DNA of 64,000 nt from Ahaetulla prasina (GCF_028640845.1 NC_080546.1:86057257-86121256), one strand, 5' to 3'. Shown: positions 39,530 through 50,369, counted from the first letter of the stretch. Notes: generated by a model from the sequence alone, not told the origin. Numbers and translations are program-made.

Positions 39530-40470
39530 CTTTAATGTCAAGTTTAATGAAAAGAAGGACTAGGGGTGACATGATAGCTGTTATGATGCCGGCTCCCGAG
39601 ACTGTCCTCATGGAGGAAGATGACTCTGAAAGTGATGGGAAGGAGGCCTCCCTCTCCAGGACCCTCCTTTCTGGCAACGCCTCAAGTTCTAGCTGAAGGC
39701 CAGGAGGAAGGCATGTCGGAGCACCCACTAATAGGGAGTGATGAAGATCAATCTTGGATTGATCCCAGGCAGTATTGGAGGGAGAGGCATGCGCAGCAAA
39801 GGAAAAGGTATGGAAGGGCCAGAGACTGCTGAGTCACTGAGCCACGCCCCACAGGGGATAAAAGTGGGTGGGGTTGCTCTGAAGGCTCTGTGATGGACAA
39901 AAACTGCATATCGTGAGTTTCGGATGAGATATTTTTTGGAATTAAGGCTTGGACTTTGTGAATGACTTCTGACTACTCTTTGAACTCTTGGTTGCTACAG
40001 ATACGCTGACTCCTGTTTCTAGAGGTGATAAGAAACTTGGCAGGCATTCAGAAAGTAGCTGCCAGCACTTTTATCTTCTACAGGGATTCAGGTCGGCTTG
40101 TAAAAATAAGTTACTGGTAGACGTCGTTTGCTCGTATGTCTTCCTATGTTAGGTGGGGGGAACAGAACAATAGCAGTGTTCCAACATCTAATCGGCTGCC
40201 ATAAAGAAGAGAGGGTCAAGCTATGTTCCAAAGCACTTGAAGACAAGCAAAGGATGGCAGCTTATCAAGGAGAGAAGCAGCCTAGAACTAAAGAGAAATT
40301 TCCTGATAGTGAGAACAATTAATCAATGGAATGACTTGCCTCCAGAAGTTGTGGGTGCTCCATCACCAGAGGTTTTTAAGAAGAGATTGGATAGCCAACT
40401 TTGTCTAAACCTCTGCTTGAGCAGAGTTGGACTAGAAGACCTCCAAGGTCTCTTCCAACTTTATTATTCT
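39530..40470 (+). mobile_element. CR1 LINE split by solo LTR 2
   Basis: CAAGTTTAATGAAAAGAAGG and GGTGACATGATAGC precede the LTR. AGTGTTCCAACATCTAATCG continues after it, to LKRNFLIVRTINQWNDLPPE, VFKKRLDSQLCL and the 3' end GGACTAGAAGACCTCCAAGG, followed by TTATTATTCTATTATTA. Confidence 0.9.
39579..40169 (+). mobile_element. Solo LTR 2 (TGTTATGAT family), 591 bp
   Basis: Exact target duplication ATAGC (39574-39578, 40170-40174). Starts TGTTATGATGCCGGCTCCCG and ends GTGGGGGGAACAGAACA. A frame 39620-39832 ends in SDEDQSWIDPRQYWRERHAQ and a basic tail. GGGGATAAAAGTGGG is TATA-like at about 39855. Same family as solo LTR 1. Confidence 0.92.
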
Positions 40471-40598
40471 ATTATTACTTTGTTATTATTATTATTAGAA
40501 TAGAATGAATGAGCTGGATGGGATCATAGAGGTCTTCTAATCCAGCCCCCTCTCAAGCAGGAGAACCTATACCATTTCAGACAAGTGACTGTCTACCC

Positions 40599-40733
40599 CA
40601 GGGCTGTCAAACTCCCGGCCTGCGAGCCGGATGCGTCACGTGCTGGCAACACTCATGTCTGGATTAGTGAATGGGGAAAAACTCCCGGTATGTGACATGA
40701 CACCACTGTGATGACATGAGTTTGACACTCATG
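40599..40733. mobile_element. Short hAT MITE, 135 bp
   Basis: CAGGGCTGTCAAACTCCCGG and ATGAGTTTGACACTCATG are inverted ends. The flanks GTCTACCC and GTCTAGAC share 5 of 8 bases. The right flank was reused by the next hAT. Confidence 0.72.
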
Positions 40734-40741
40734 GTCTAGAC

Positions 40742-41530
40742 CAAGGGTCCCCAACCTTTCGGACTTCAGGGACCATTAAATTCATAATTTTAAATCCCCC
40801 GGACCACTAATATGATCAGCCAAATGACTGTCTGGATGGGCGTGGTTAGGTGGTCATGTGACTGGGTGGGCGTGGCCAACTCAATGTCATTCACATCGGG
40901 GGGACCCCTCACTGGCCTCTACATACCCTTCCCCTCCCAGGCACTCCTCACTTCCTCCCCCGGGCTCTTTAGGGCCCCAACAGGAAGCAGTTGTTGGAGC
41001 TAAGCAGCCACCATGAGAAAGAGTTGGCAAAACAGCTGGCTCAGTTCAAATTGGATCTGGCCAAGAAGGAGGCTCAGCAAAAACACCTCACTGAGGACTA
41101 GGAGCATAGGCTTTCCAAGCAGAGGGAAGACCTACGGGAGTGCAAGACCCGGTACCGGCACCTGGAGGCTCAGCGGGCTGAGATGGTCAGCCAGCTCCAG
41201 GCCATGATGCAGTCCCACTGGAATAAGGTCCTCCAGCTCTTTGCCACCAGTGGCTCATCCCTCCAGCTTTTGCCCAAAGTCCCACACCAGGAGGCTGAAG
41301 CAGACCCCAAGTTGGAATTTCTGTTCCCCTCTGACCCACACAAAAAGATCCCAAAGGGAGAGACTTTGTGCAGCAACACAAGCGTTCATTGCACATATCT
41401 GGCCCAGGGACTGTAGTTTGAGGAGCCCCGATTTAGTGCAATATAAAAAATGCAAATAATTTTACTGCGGACCACCAAAATTTTCTCGCGGACCACCAGT
41501 GGTCCACGGACCACCAGTTGGTGATCGCTG
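40742..41530 (+). mobile_element. Second exon-carrying hAT, 789 bp
   Basis: Exact 8-bp target duplication GTCTAGAC (40734-40741, 41531-41538). The ends are CAAGGGTCCCCAACCTTTCG and ACCAGTTGGTGATCGCTG. It is collinear with 2046-2809 in inverted orientation, including the coding cargo and the flanking segment TGGTCATGTGACTGGGTGGG. Confidence 0.92.
40973..41416 (+). pseudogene. Captured coiled-coil exon, copy 2
   Basis: A pyrimidine-rich stretch and acceptor-like GGGCTCTTTAG precede GGCCCCAACAGGAAGCAG. The frame encodes NRKQLLELSSHHEKELAKQL, AQFKLDLAKKEAQQKHLTED, a TAG stop at 41099-41101, then EHRLSKQREDLRECKTRYRH, EAQRAEMVSQLQAMMQSHWN, LFATSGSS and DPKLEFLFPSDPHKKIPKG, ending at 41414-41416. 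Source gene not recognised. Confidence 0.65.
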
Positions 41531-41810
41531 GTCTAGACTCTTCTTAAAAACATCCAGTGATGGAGCACCCATGATTATTAAAAAATATACTTCCTCACTT
41601 CCCCGCACCATCATGCACAAATCACACAGTTGTTTTGTAACTGCTCTCAGATGTCATCACATCTAAAGCCTCTTCAATTCTGGTTTGTCGGGATAATGGA
41701 GACAGATAATACTTTCAAAGAACATTAGTTTTTCAGGGCAGCCATGCTTCAACCTTTAAAAAAAGAAAAGAAGTTGGCTAGTGGGTTGGCAGGATAAATG
41801 TGTCTTTTAT

Positions 41811-42326
41811 CAGTGGTGAAATCCAATTTTTTTTAACTACCGCTTCTGTGGGCATGGCTTGGTGGGCATGATGGGCGTGGCTTGGTGGGCATGTCTTGAG
41901 TCAGCCTCTTGCCTCTTGCCCCCAACAATTTGGGTTCTCAATTTACCCACCTCAGAAACAGAATAGAGATGGAAGCAGTCGGGAAAATCCAAATTTTTTT
42001 ACTACCGGTTCCGTGGGCGTGGCTTGGTGGGCATGGTGTGGCTTGGTGGGTGTGGCTTTGTGGGCGTGGCAGGGGAAGAATACTGCAAAATCTCCATCCC
42101 CTCCCCATTCCAGGGGAAGGATACTGCAAAATCTCCATTCCCTCCCCACTCCTGGGGGAAGGATATTGCAAAATCTCCATTCCCTTCCCACTTTGGGGCC
42201 AGCCAGAGGTGGTATTTGCCGGTTCTCTGAACTGCACAAAATTTCCTCTACCGGTTTTCTGAACTGCTCAAAATTTCCTCTACCGGTTCTCCAGAACCTG
42301 TCAGAACCTGCTGGATTTCATCCCAG
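41811..42326 (+). mobile_element. hAT element with three minisatellite units
   Basis: CAGTGGTGAAATCCAATTTT start and GGATTTCATCCCAG end, with flanks TCTTTTAT/GTCTTTAT that could be an indel-altered target duplication. TACTACCGGTTCCGTGGGCG is followed by three units of GATACTGCAAAATCTCCATT (about 42080-42190). A foreign segment CTTGCCCCCAACAATTTGGG at about 41910 interrupts the left part. Confidence 0.78.
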
Positions 42327-42376
42327 GTCTTTATCCCTTAAGCCATTCAGTGAAATTCAAGATGCCTGATGCACTG

Positions 42377-42509
42377 AGCCACGGTGGCGCAGTGGTTAGA
42401 GTGCAGCACTGCAGGCTACTTCTGCTGCCTGCCGGCTGCCTGCAATTTGGCAGTTCAAATCTCACCCTCACTCAGGGTTGCCTCAGCTTTCCATCCTTCT
42501 GAGGTCAGT

Positions 42510-42590
<81 letters not shown>

Positions 42591-43072
42591 TCACATTTGT
42601 ATACCGCCCTATCTCCCGAGGGACTTAGGATGGTTTACAGCCTAATAAAAACATACATATGAATACAAAATAAAACACCAATTTAAAAAACTTATTAAAT
42701 AAGGCCGAATATTAAAAATTGCAATAAAAATAATACAACCCCATTAAAACCAAATTAAAATTTAAAATTCTAGTCCAGTCCTGCGCAAATAAATAGATGT
42801 GTCTTAAGCTCGCGGCAAAAGGTTCGAAGGTCGGAAAGTTGACGAAGACCTGGGGGAAGTTCGTTCCAGAAGGTGGGAGCTCCCACAGAAAAGGCTCTCC
42901 CTCTGGGTGTCGCCAGTCGGCACTGCCTGGCTGACGGCACCCTAAAGAGTAAAACGAGTAAAACGAGGACCCAGATTATTGGGGTAAATATGCTGACTCT
43001 GTAAAGCCGCTTAGAGAGGGCTGTAAAGTACTGTAAAGTAGTATATAAATCTAAGTGCTATTGCTATGTGAA
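42377..43072 (+). mobile_element. SINE-B split by an L2-like fragment
   Basis: Head CCACGGTGGCGCAGTGGTTA and B-box-like GGCAGTTCAAATCTC at 42377-42470. The body TTTCCATCCTTCTGAGGTCA breaks at 42510 and resumes at about 42960 with AAACGAGGACCCAGATTATT, GACTCTGTAAAGCCGCTTAG and TATATAAATCTAAGTGCTAT. Confidence 0.85.
42512..42955 (-). mobile_element. L2-like LINE 3' end
   Basis: The (TTTA)18 tail at 42512-42588 is followed by the 3' hairpin (minus: TAAGTCCCTCGGGAGATAGG, GCGGTATACAAATG). The C-terminal frame contains CRLATPRGRAFSVGAPTFWN-like residues at 42860-42920, more diverged than the copies at 33 and 44 kb. Confidence 0.8.
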
Positions 43073-43198
43073 CCAATTGGTTTTTATTTTATTTATGGGT
43101 GTGGGTGTGTAAAACCAAATCACCCCTCTTCCAGATTAATTTGGGATTCAGGCTATTCAGCTAATATATTCATATATTCATATGAATATAATATATTC

Positions 43199-43457
43199 AG
43201 GGGCCTCTGGTGGCGCAACAGGCTAATGCAGCCTATTATTAACAGCAACTGCTTGCAATATTGCAGGTTCAAGTCCCACCAGGCCCAAGGTTGACTCAGC
43301 CTTCCATCCTTTATAAGGTAGGTAAAATGAGGACCCAGATTGTTGGGGGCAATAAAAGTTGACTTTGTATATAATATACAAATGGATGAAGACTGTTGCT
43401 TGACATAGTGTAAGCCGCCCTGAGTCTTCGGAGAAGGGCGGGATATAAATGCAAAAA
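43199..43457 (+). mobile_element. SINE-A, plus strand
   Basis: Reads directly GGGGCCTCTGGTGGCGCAAC, AGGCTAATGCAGCC, B-box-like GCAGGTTCAAGTCCC, CCATCCTTTATAAGGTAGG, GGACCCAGATTGTTGGGGGC, ending AAGCCGCCCTGAGTCTTCGG, GAAGGGCGGGATATAAATGC and poly-A. This is the clearest copy for the pol III boxes and the tail hairpin. Confidence 0.95.
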
Positions 43458-43925
43458 AAAAAAAAAATCCTGCTAGCCCTAAACATTGAAAACACCATCA
43501 GAGCAATGTAACAAAGGATCTTTATTCCTCTCTTCTTAACGTGATTACTCTTGTCTCTGTGTGAAGAAAGAAAAAAAAAGAGAGAGAAAATGAGTTATAA
43601 TAATGAGTTGTATTTGGCTGGCAAGGAAAATAGATTAGAAAAATGCATTTAATGACCCAGAAAGCCTATTAGCTATTGTAAAAGAAATGGGGTTCTCTTG
43701 AGATTTCTTGCCCATTAGTAGGCCAGCAATATTTGGATATTGAAACAAGTTATGGTATGTAGTTACCATTTCTCATGTCGTAATAAAATTTTTGCTTGTC
43801 TTTCCGAAACTTTCTCTTTGGGGAAGAGCTATCAGTTATAGAATGATGGATCTAGTCCCATTCAATCCTCTCAGTTTCACAGGTGTTCCGTGAGAAAGCT
43901 ACTTCAGCAGAATTCCACCTCATTC
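43458..43925. other. No recognised feature
   Basis: AT-rich unique-looking sequence. Confidence 0.4.
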
Positions 43926-43927
43926 AA

Positions 43928-44017
<90 letters not shown>

Positions 44018-44045
44018 TCTGTGATACGAAATCCAGCTTTTTATC
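43926..44045. repeat. (TAG)n(TAA)n microsatellite with R4-like 3' scrap
   Basis: About 17 TAG and 12 TAA units, followed by GATCTGTGATACGAAATCCA. That 20-mer is the same sequence that precedes the tail of the R4/Dong-like element at 50.18 kb. Confidence 0.85.
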
Positions 44046-44059
44046 AGGTATGCCTGATT

Positions 44060-45222
44060 TGCCAGTTGCTCCCCTTTCTAGACCGGGATTCCCTATGCAC
44101 AGTCACTCATGCTCTCGTCATTTCTCGCCTGGACTACTGCAATGCTCTCTACATGGGGCTCCCCTTGAAGAGTACCCGGAGGCTTCAGTTGGTCTAGAAT
44201 GCAGCTGCGTGGGTGATAGAGATATATAACACCTCTCCTGCGCAAGCTGCACGGGCTGCCTGTGGTCTTCCGGGTGCACTTCAAGGTGTTGGTTACCACC
44301 TTTAAAGCGCTCCATGGCTTAGGACCGGGTTATTTACGGGACCGCCTTCGGCCACCATTTGCCTCCCACCGACCCGTGCGCTCCCATAGGGAGGGCCTCC
44401 TCAGGGTGCCGTCAGCCAAACAATGTCGGCTGGCGGCCCCCAGGGGGAGGGCCTTCTCTGTGGGGGCCCCTACCCTCTGGAACAAGCTTCCCCCAGGACT
44501 TCGTCAACTTCCTGATCTCCGGACCTTCCGCCGCGAGCTGAAGACGTATTTATTCTCTAGAAAGAGTGCAGAGAAGAGCAACAAAGATGATTAGGGGACT
44601 GGAGGCTAAAACATATGAAGAACGGTTGCAGGAACTGGGTATGCCTAGTTTAATAAAAAGAAGGACCAGGGGAGACATGATAGCTATGTTCCAATATCTC
44701 AGGGGTTGCCACAAAGAAGAGGGAGTCGGGCTGTTCTCCAAAGGACTTGAGGGTAGAACAAGAAGCAATGGGTGGAAACTGATCAAAGAAAGAAGCAACT
44801 TAGAACTAAGGAGAAATTTCCTGACAGTTAGAACAATTAATAAGTGGAACGACTTGCCTTCAGAAGTTGTGAATGCTCCACCATTGGAAATTTTTAAGAA
44901 AATGTTGGAAAACCATCTGACTGAGATGGTGTAGGGTTTCCTGCCTGGGCAGGGGGTTGGACTAGAAGGCCTCCAAGGTCCCTTCCAACTCTGTTGTTAT
45001 ATTATATTATATATTATTCTTCCGCGCAGGACTGGCATAGAATTAGTATTATTATTTGTAATTTTAAATGGGATTTTATGGTTTTATGTATTTTAATTTA
45101 GGGGCCAAATTTAATAAGTTTTTTTATTAGTGTTTTTATTTGTATTGTACCTATTTATTGTTGGTTTTTATCTGGCTGTGAACTGCCCTGAGTCCTTTGG
45201 GAGAAGGGCGGTATAAAAATTA

Positions 45223-45228
<6 letters not shown>
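44060..45228 (+). mobile_element. L2-like LINE split by CR1
   Basis: Coding pieces include THALVISRLDYCNALYMGLP, RLQLV stop NAAAWVI, VFRVHFKVLVTTFKALHGLG, RDRLRPPFASHRPVRSHREG and LWNKLPPGLRQLPDLRTFRR up to KTYLF at 44553. After the CR1 the C-terminus resumes (TTCCGCGCAGGACTGGCATA), then the 3' UTR and hairpin (CTGCCCTGAGTCCTTTGGGA, GAAGGGCGGTATAAAAATTA). Confidence 0.9.
44554..45012 (+). mobile_element. CR1 LINE nested in L2-like LINE
   Basis: The frame 44554-44934 encodes VQRRATKMIRGLEAKTYEER, LQELGMPSLIKRRTRGDMIA, FQYLRGCHKEEGVGLFS, NLELRRNFLTVRTINKWNDL and FKKMLENHLTEMV stop, with no internal stops. The 3' end GGTTGGACTAGAAGGCCTCC is followed by TTATATTATATTATATATTATTC. It appears to be one of the youngest CR1 fragments. 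Confidence 0.93.

Positions 45229-45306
<78 letters not shown>
45222..45306. repeat. (AAT)n microsatellite
   Basis: About 28 perfect triplets growing from the L2-like tail. Confidence 0.97.
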
Positions 45307-45308
<2 letters not shown>

Positions 45309-45311
45309 CGA

Positions 45312-46050
45312 TGATGATGACAACGGGATGACAGATTAAATAGATGGAAAACCAAAGCTTTGCATGGACAGCACTTGAAAAACATTGAAGGAAAATGTAA
45401 TGACAACTTGACATGGGCATGGCTTAAGATGGGAACCATCAAGAAAGAAACGGAAGGTTTAATATTCACTGCTCAAGAACAAGCCCTACAAACTAATGCC
45501 AAGAAAGCAAAGATACAAAAATCCACCGACAATCCAAACTGCTGACTTTGCAACAACAAAATCGAAACTGTTTCACATTTAATATGTGAGTGCAGCAAAA
45601 TTGCACAAACTGATTACAAAGCTAGACACGACCGAGTTGCTAAATTAATCCACTGGTCATTATGTAAAAAATATGACCTACCTGTATCCAAAAAGTCATG
45701 GGAACATAAAGTGGAAAATGCTATAGAAAATGAGAAGGTGTGGGAATTTCAAATACAGACTGATCATCACTTGGAACACAACACGCCAGATATCACAGTT
45801 GTGGAAAACCAAAACTTACAATTTATTGACATCGCGGTACCAGGAGATGCCAGAGTTGAAGAAAAAGAACTGGAAAAAATCATGAATAATGCGACCTGGC
45901 CATCGAAACTACATGGCTATGGATGAAACATGTAACAGTGATACCCATTGTCATCGGGGCACTTGGTACCATCTCCAAGAATTTTATAAGATACATCAAC
46001 AAATTGCAGCTTCCTGCAATAACACCAGCGGATCGTGTCGGGGATACCAG
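45312..46050 (+). mobile_element. R4/Dong-like LINE, C-terminal region
   Basis: Pieces of frame: LTWAWLKMGTIKKETEGLIF, AQEQALQTNAKKAKIQKS, a stop where the zinc-type CRLC should be, CNNKIETVSHLICECSKIAQ, HDRVAKLIHWSLCKKYDL, HNTPDITVVENQNLQFIDIA, VPGDARVEEKELEKI, then after a shift VTVIPIVIGALGTISKNF. This order matches the C-terminal CCHC and restriction-like endonuclease region of R4-clade LINEs known in Anolis. Family assignment rests on general resemblance. Confidence 0.7.
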
Positions 46051-46059
46051 CACCGCAGG

Positions 46060-46262
46060 TACCCCCAACACGAGTGATAATGATCTGGCCACTCCCACCC
46101 CGGCCACGCCCTCCCGGACCCTCCATGGTCAAACAGAATCCTGATGTGGCCCTCAATGAAATCGAGTTTGACACCCGTGATCTAGGGCAGTATTTTTTTT
46201 GCATTGTGACCAGAACCGGATGCGGCATTCCAAATATGGCTCCATGAGTGCACTATAAGAGT
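46060..46262 (-). mobile_element. hAT and CR1 remnants
   Basis: 46085-46190 ends GAAATCGAGTTTGACACCCG, like the right end of the MITE at 40733. 46192-46262 (CATTGTGACCAGAACCGGAT, ATTCCAAATATGGCTCCATG) is a diverged CR1 piece in minus orientation. Confidence 0.5.
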
Positions 46263-47099
46263 TGCTGCTATCAACCATTCCGAAGGAAAGACTGGCTGAC
46301 AGGCTGGGGTTACTAAACTCTTTGTCTTCCCTCACAGTCACACAATTTACTAGGAAACTAAACTAAGAGAAACGATAATAGCAGAGGAATTTTACAGGAG
46401 ATAAAAGAGGTAAACAAATCGCTCCGTCCTCGATTTGGGAAATCAGCAAAGAGGGAGTTTTGTTCTGCATTTTGGGTAACAAAAAATGTTTGGCAAATCC
46501 GAGTATGAAAGGCAAGAAAACAAGACAAAGTATAATTGCATTCTCCCTCCATCTAAATAACAGCATCCCTAAGATTTATTCTCTTAGTTTACATTTCTCT
46601 GTGACTTGAATTGTTGAACAAACCACAAGCTATGAGAAAATTGCCTTTGGGAAGAATGGATGTGATAAGTCAAAGAGCATCTAAACTGGACAGGGACAAT
46701 TCTGATACATATGAAGTTTATAAATGCTGGTGGTGACAGCTTTTAATCAAGATGAAATATGGCATAGGTCTCGGACTGGTATCAAAGAACTCCTAGAAAT
46801 GACAAATAATTTGCCATTGCTATTAGCGCTGCATTTGTCAACTGTGATTTCTGGAGCAGGAACATCTGCTGGGTGATGTTTTCTGAAACGCCGGCGAGAT
46901 GGTGATGCATTACAAAGCTTCTCCACCAACATTTCTCTCATCTTTTGATAGAGTGTGTTTACAAAGGGCTAAGATAACTTACTTACAGAAGTGAAGCTAT
47001 GATTTCGTTTCTTCGCTTCTCCTGAAAAAGCAAAGACTAAGTTTTTTTAAAAAAAGGGAGCCTGAATAGCTTTTCTTCCCAACGATTTCATGATGCTTG
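46263..47099. other. No recognised feature
   Basis: A stretch of about 830 bases of unique-looking sequence. Frames are short and unremarkable. Confidence 0.45.
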
Positions 47100-47634
47100 T
47101 TTCTCCTTCTTCTTCTTCTTCTTCTTCCTCTTCCTCTTCCTCCTCCTCCTCCTCCCCTCCTCCTCCTCCTCTTCTCCTCTTCCCCTCCTCCTCCTCCTCC
47201 TCCTCCTCCTCCTCCTCCTCCTCCTCCTCCTCCTCCTCCTCCTTCTCCTCCTCCTCCTCCTCTTCTTCTTCTTCTTCTTCTTCTTCTTCTTCTTCTTCTT
47301 CTTCTTCTTCTTCTTCTTCTTCTTCTTCTTCTTCTTCTTCTTCTTCTTCTTCTTCTTCTTCTTCTTCTTCTTCTTCTTCTTCTTCTTCTTCTTCTTCTTC
47401 TTCTCCTCCTCCTCCTCCTCCTCCTCCTCCTCCTCCTCCTCCTCCTCCTCCTCCTCCTCCTCCTCCTCCTCCTCCTCCTCCTCCTCCTCCTCCTCCTCCT
47501 CCTCCTCCTCTTCTTCTTCTTCTTCTTCTTCTTCTTCTTCTTCTTCTTCTTCTTCTTCTTCTTCTTCTTCTTCTTCTTCTTCTTCTTCTTCTTCTTCTTC
47601 TTTTCCTCCTCCTCCTCCTCCTCTTCCTTCTTTT
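47100..47634. repeat. (TTC)n/(TCC)n block microsatellite, ~530 bp
   Basis: Alternating blocks: TTC, mixed TCC, a long TTC block (47260-47403), a long TCC block (47404-47511), then TTC again (47512-47602). The all-pyrimidine strand and mirror symmetry allow triplex (H-DNA) formation. The poly-Ser/Pro/Leu frames are artefacts. Confidence 0.98.
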
Positions 47635-48047
47635 TGTTAGTTAGATTACCTTATTGACTACACCATTGATTGGGTCACATCAAAAGTACAGAATTCCAGA
47701 CACAAATTATTACTAAGATCTGATAAAAAAACAGTTTAAAATGCCATTGGATAAAATACAATTTAAAATGGAATTGGAATAAAATACAGTTTAAAATGAA
47801 ATTGGAATAAAATTCAATGATTTTAATACATAGATAAATAAAATATGATAACATATTTCGGTATCACCCCGACAATCTACCCCAATCAGTCCCACATATG
47901 TCAATTTCAGCTGGACTATTTTGCTCAAGTACTGTGCTGTGTTAAATGTTATTTTCAGATTCTGGCCACACATAAGGTAAGGGTTTTGTTTTATATGGGG
48001 ATCCCAATGGGTCATGTCATGGATATACCTGTTTCTCACCCTCTTAT
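47635..48047. other. Unique-looking sequence with a short tandem repeat
   Basis: Around 47728-47815 a 27-30 bp unit, ACAGTTTAAAATG-ATTGGAATAAA, is repeated three times. Nothing else recognised. Confidence 0.55.
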
Positions 48048-48052
48048 AGAGG

Positions 48053-48649
48053 TGTTGTTGTCCGCCAGCAGCCTGCGGAGCTAGCAGTAGAGTCGGACAG
48101 TAAGGAGGCTGGAGAAGACCATGGGCCAGTCCTGGAGTCAGGGGAAGGCCCAGACGAGGGCTCTGCATTGGAGACAGAGATGGGGCCAGGGCCATCTGGG
48201 AGCAGTGCACGGACTCCAGAGCCTCCAGAGGCAGAGGAATAGGAGGAGCCTGTTCCTAGTACATACATGAGAAGAGCTGCCAGAAGGCAAAAGCAGCTCA
48301 AGCAGAGAGGACAACTCAGGAGTAAGGCCAGGAGATGATTGGCCCCTCCCATAAAGCTTAAAAGAGAACCAATGGCTCGTGGGCTCTTTGTAGAAAAGCA
48401 ATGTTGCTACAATTGTTTCTTGCCTCCTGTTTCTGAACTTCGTGGGGTTCTTGCCAAGAAAAGCCTTTGGCAGGGTGCCAAAGAGGACAAAGGTTTGTGA
48501 TAAGGCCGAAGGACTTTTTCTGAAGGACATTGTTTTGGACTTAATTTGGACTAAGCTGAGAATGAAGTAATTCTCAGCCGTTTTATTAAAATATGTTTTT
48601 TTAGGACTGATTATGTCTGGTAATAACTACTTGGGCCTAGGTCACAACA
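48053..48649 (+). mobile_element. Solo LTR 3 (TGTTGTTGTC family), 597 bp
   Basis: Exact target duplication AGAGG (48048-48052, 48650-48654). Starts TGTTGTTGTCCGCCAGCAGC and ends GGGCCTAGGTCACAACA. From the first bases a frame gives VESDSKEAGEDHGPVLESGE, GPGPSGSSARTPEPPEAEE, a stop, then a basic segment YMRRAARRQKQLKQRGQLR. GCTTAAAAGAGAACC is TATA-like. The sequence matches the LTR at 25917 and is a second subfamily to LTRs 1, 2 and 4. Confidence 0.92.
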
Positions 48650-48654
48650 AGAGG

Positions 48655-49524
48655 CAACAATCAAATAGGATGTGAGCCAGGTCTTCTACCTCTGTCTCCT
48701 CCTCCTCCTCCTCCTCCTCCTCCTCCTTATCATCATCATCATAAATGGAATAGCAGAAAAATAGTATTCATTTTTGGGGACGGAAAAAAAGGAAACTTGA
48801 GAGTGACCTCTTCAGGCAGATAATCATTCTTTTTTAAAAAGTTTTTCTGCTGCCAAACAACTATTCAAACAAGTATGAATCTTGCAAATCAGAGGATTCA
48901 AACTACCTGTAAAAACTTCATACTCCAGAAGCTAATTAAGGCAATAAAGTGAAAAGCTGAAAATAATAATGTTTTTTTTTCTTCAAAATGGTGTTATAGC
49001 CTGGATAAATCCTTCTGGAGTAAACTCTGAAAAGCTTTATGCTAGTTAATGAGGAAAGTTAGCAGTGACCAAGCTTTAGAAGCTCCGAGATTTCTATTTT
49101 TGTCTAATTAACAGCACAAGCTAATAAACAAGTCAGCAGAGCACTGAAAGCATATTTTAAATTGTGCTGGGATAATATTAAAATCTGACCTCTTTGAAAA
49201 CTGGACAGGTCTTATGGGATGTTATTATGTTTCGTATTTTGAAATCTTCCAAAGTTAATTCGCTATTGAACTCTTTAATGTGTGCTGGGTTTTTTTTTAA
49301 AAAAGACTAGTTAACAACAACAACAACAACCAAGTAAACATTTGAAATATGGGGCACATATTTGTCTACAACAGTGTGTAGAATTCATCCACAAATGATA
49401 ATCAAATGATTGTTCTACCATTTTTGTAATGTTGCAGTAAATAAAAAATTAGGATCAGTTCACACATCTACATGCATCAGTTGGCTGGTTATTTAACAAA
49501 CTCATAATAGTAATACTAATGGAA
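48655..49524. other. No recognised feature; (TCC)n at 48697-48726
   Basis: Unique-looking AT-rich sequence of about 870 bases, with one short TCC/ATC repeat. Confidence 0.45.
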
Positions 49525-50242
49525 TAATAATAATAATAATTATTATTATTATTATTATTATTTAAATAATTATTGCAGACTCTGCAAAGAAGCATATAAA
49601 ACCATTGATCGTATACTGAGCTGCTGCAAGAAAATAGCTCAGACTGACTTACAAACAACGTCACAACACAGTTGCTCAGATGGTCCACTGGAACTTGTGT
49701 CACAACTACCAGCTGCCTGTGGCAAAGAACTGGTGGGACCATAAACCTGAAAAAGTGATTGAAAATGAGCATGTAAAACTACTGGCAACTACTGTGGGAC
49801 TTCCGAATACAGACTGACAAAGTTTTGGAATACAATACCCCGGATATTACGATTGTGGAGAAGAAAAAAATGTGGATCGTTGACATTGCCATACCTGGTG
49901 AAAACAGAATCGATGAAAAACAACTTGAAAAAGTCACCAGATATCAGGACTTGAGAATCGAACTGCAGAGACTCTGGCATAAACCAGTGCAGGTGGTTCC
50001 AGTGGTACTCGGCACCCTGGGGGCTGTGCCTAAAGACCTAGGCAAGCACTTAAAAACAATTGGCGCTGACAAGATCACCATTGGTCACCTGCAGAAGGCC
50101 ACCTTACTGGGATCTGCTCGCATAATTCACCGATACATCACACAGTCTTAAACACTTGGGAAGCGTTCGACTAGTGATCTGTGATACGAAATCCAGCATA
50201 GTATCTCGTTTGCTGTGTATACTGTCATTTTATGTAAATAAA

Positions 50243-50250
<8 letters not shown>
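49525..50250 (+). mobile_element. R4/Dong-like LINE, C-terminal end with 3' UTR
   Basis: After an AAT/TAT repeat the frame reads CRLCKEAYKTIDRILSCCKK, IAQTDLQTTSQHSC, LEYNTPDITIVEKKKMWIVD, IAIPGENRIDEKQLEKVTRY, PVQVVPVVLGTLGAVPKDLG and GSARIIHRYITQS stop at 50149-50151. The 3' UTR contains GATCTGTGATACGAAATCCA and ends TGTAAATAAAATTATTATT. It is the best R4-like terminus here. The endonuclease part is frame-broken near 49640-49800. Confidence 0.75.

Positions 50251-50312
<62 letters not shown>
50246..50312. repeat. (TTA)n microsatellite, R4-like tail
   Basis: About 22 perfect units directly after TAAATAAAA. Confidence 0.96.
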
Positions 50313-50313
<1 letters not shown>

Positions 50314-50369
50314 AATAAACTTCTTTTTTATGACCCTGTAATCCCTTTTATTGGGTTAGAGTCAAGAAG

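Larger units (their letters stand above)
40505..41600 (-). mobile_element. CR1 LINE 3' fragment split by two hAT elements
   Basis: GAGCTGGATGGGATCATAGA, then TCTTCTAATCCAGCCCCCTC up to 40598, and resuming at 41539 with TCTTCTTAAAAACATCCAG, GATGGAGCACCCATGA. The gap is filled by hAT elements at 40599-40733 and 40742-41530. Confidence 0.85.

Noticed and set aside
43199..43300. Possible functional tRNA gene at SINE heads
   Set aside because: A- and B-box-like motifs are present, but no complete cloverleaf. The heads are followed by SINE bodies and occur in many copies.
47090..47657. Long Ser-, Pro- and Leu-rich open frames
   Set aside because: They are translations of perfect TTC and TCC repeats in different frames. 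There is no unique coding sequence.
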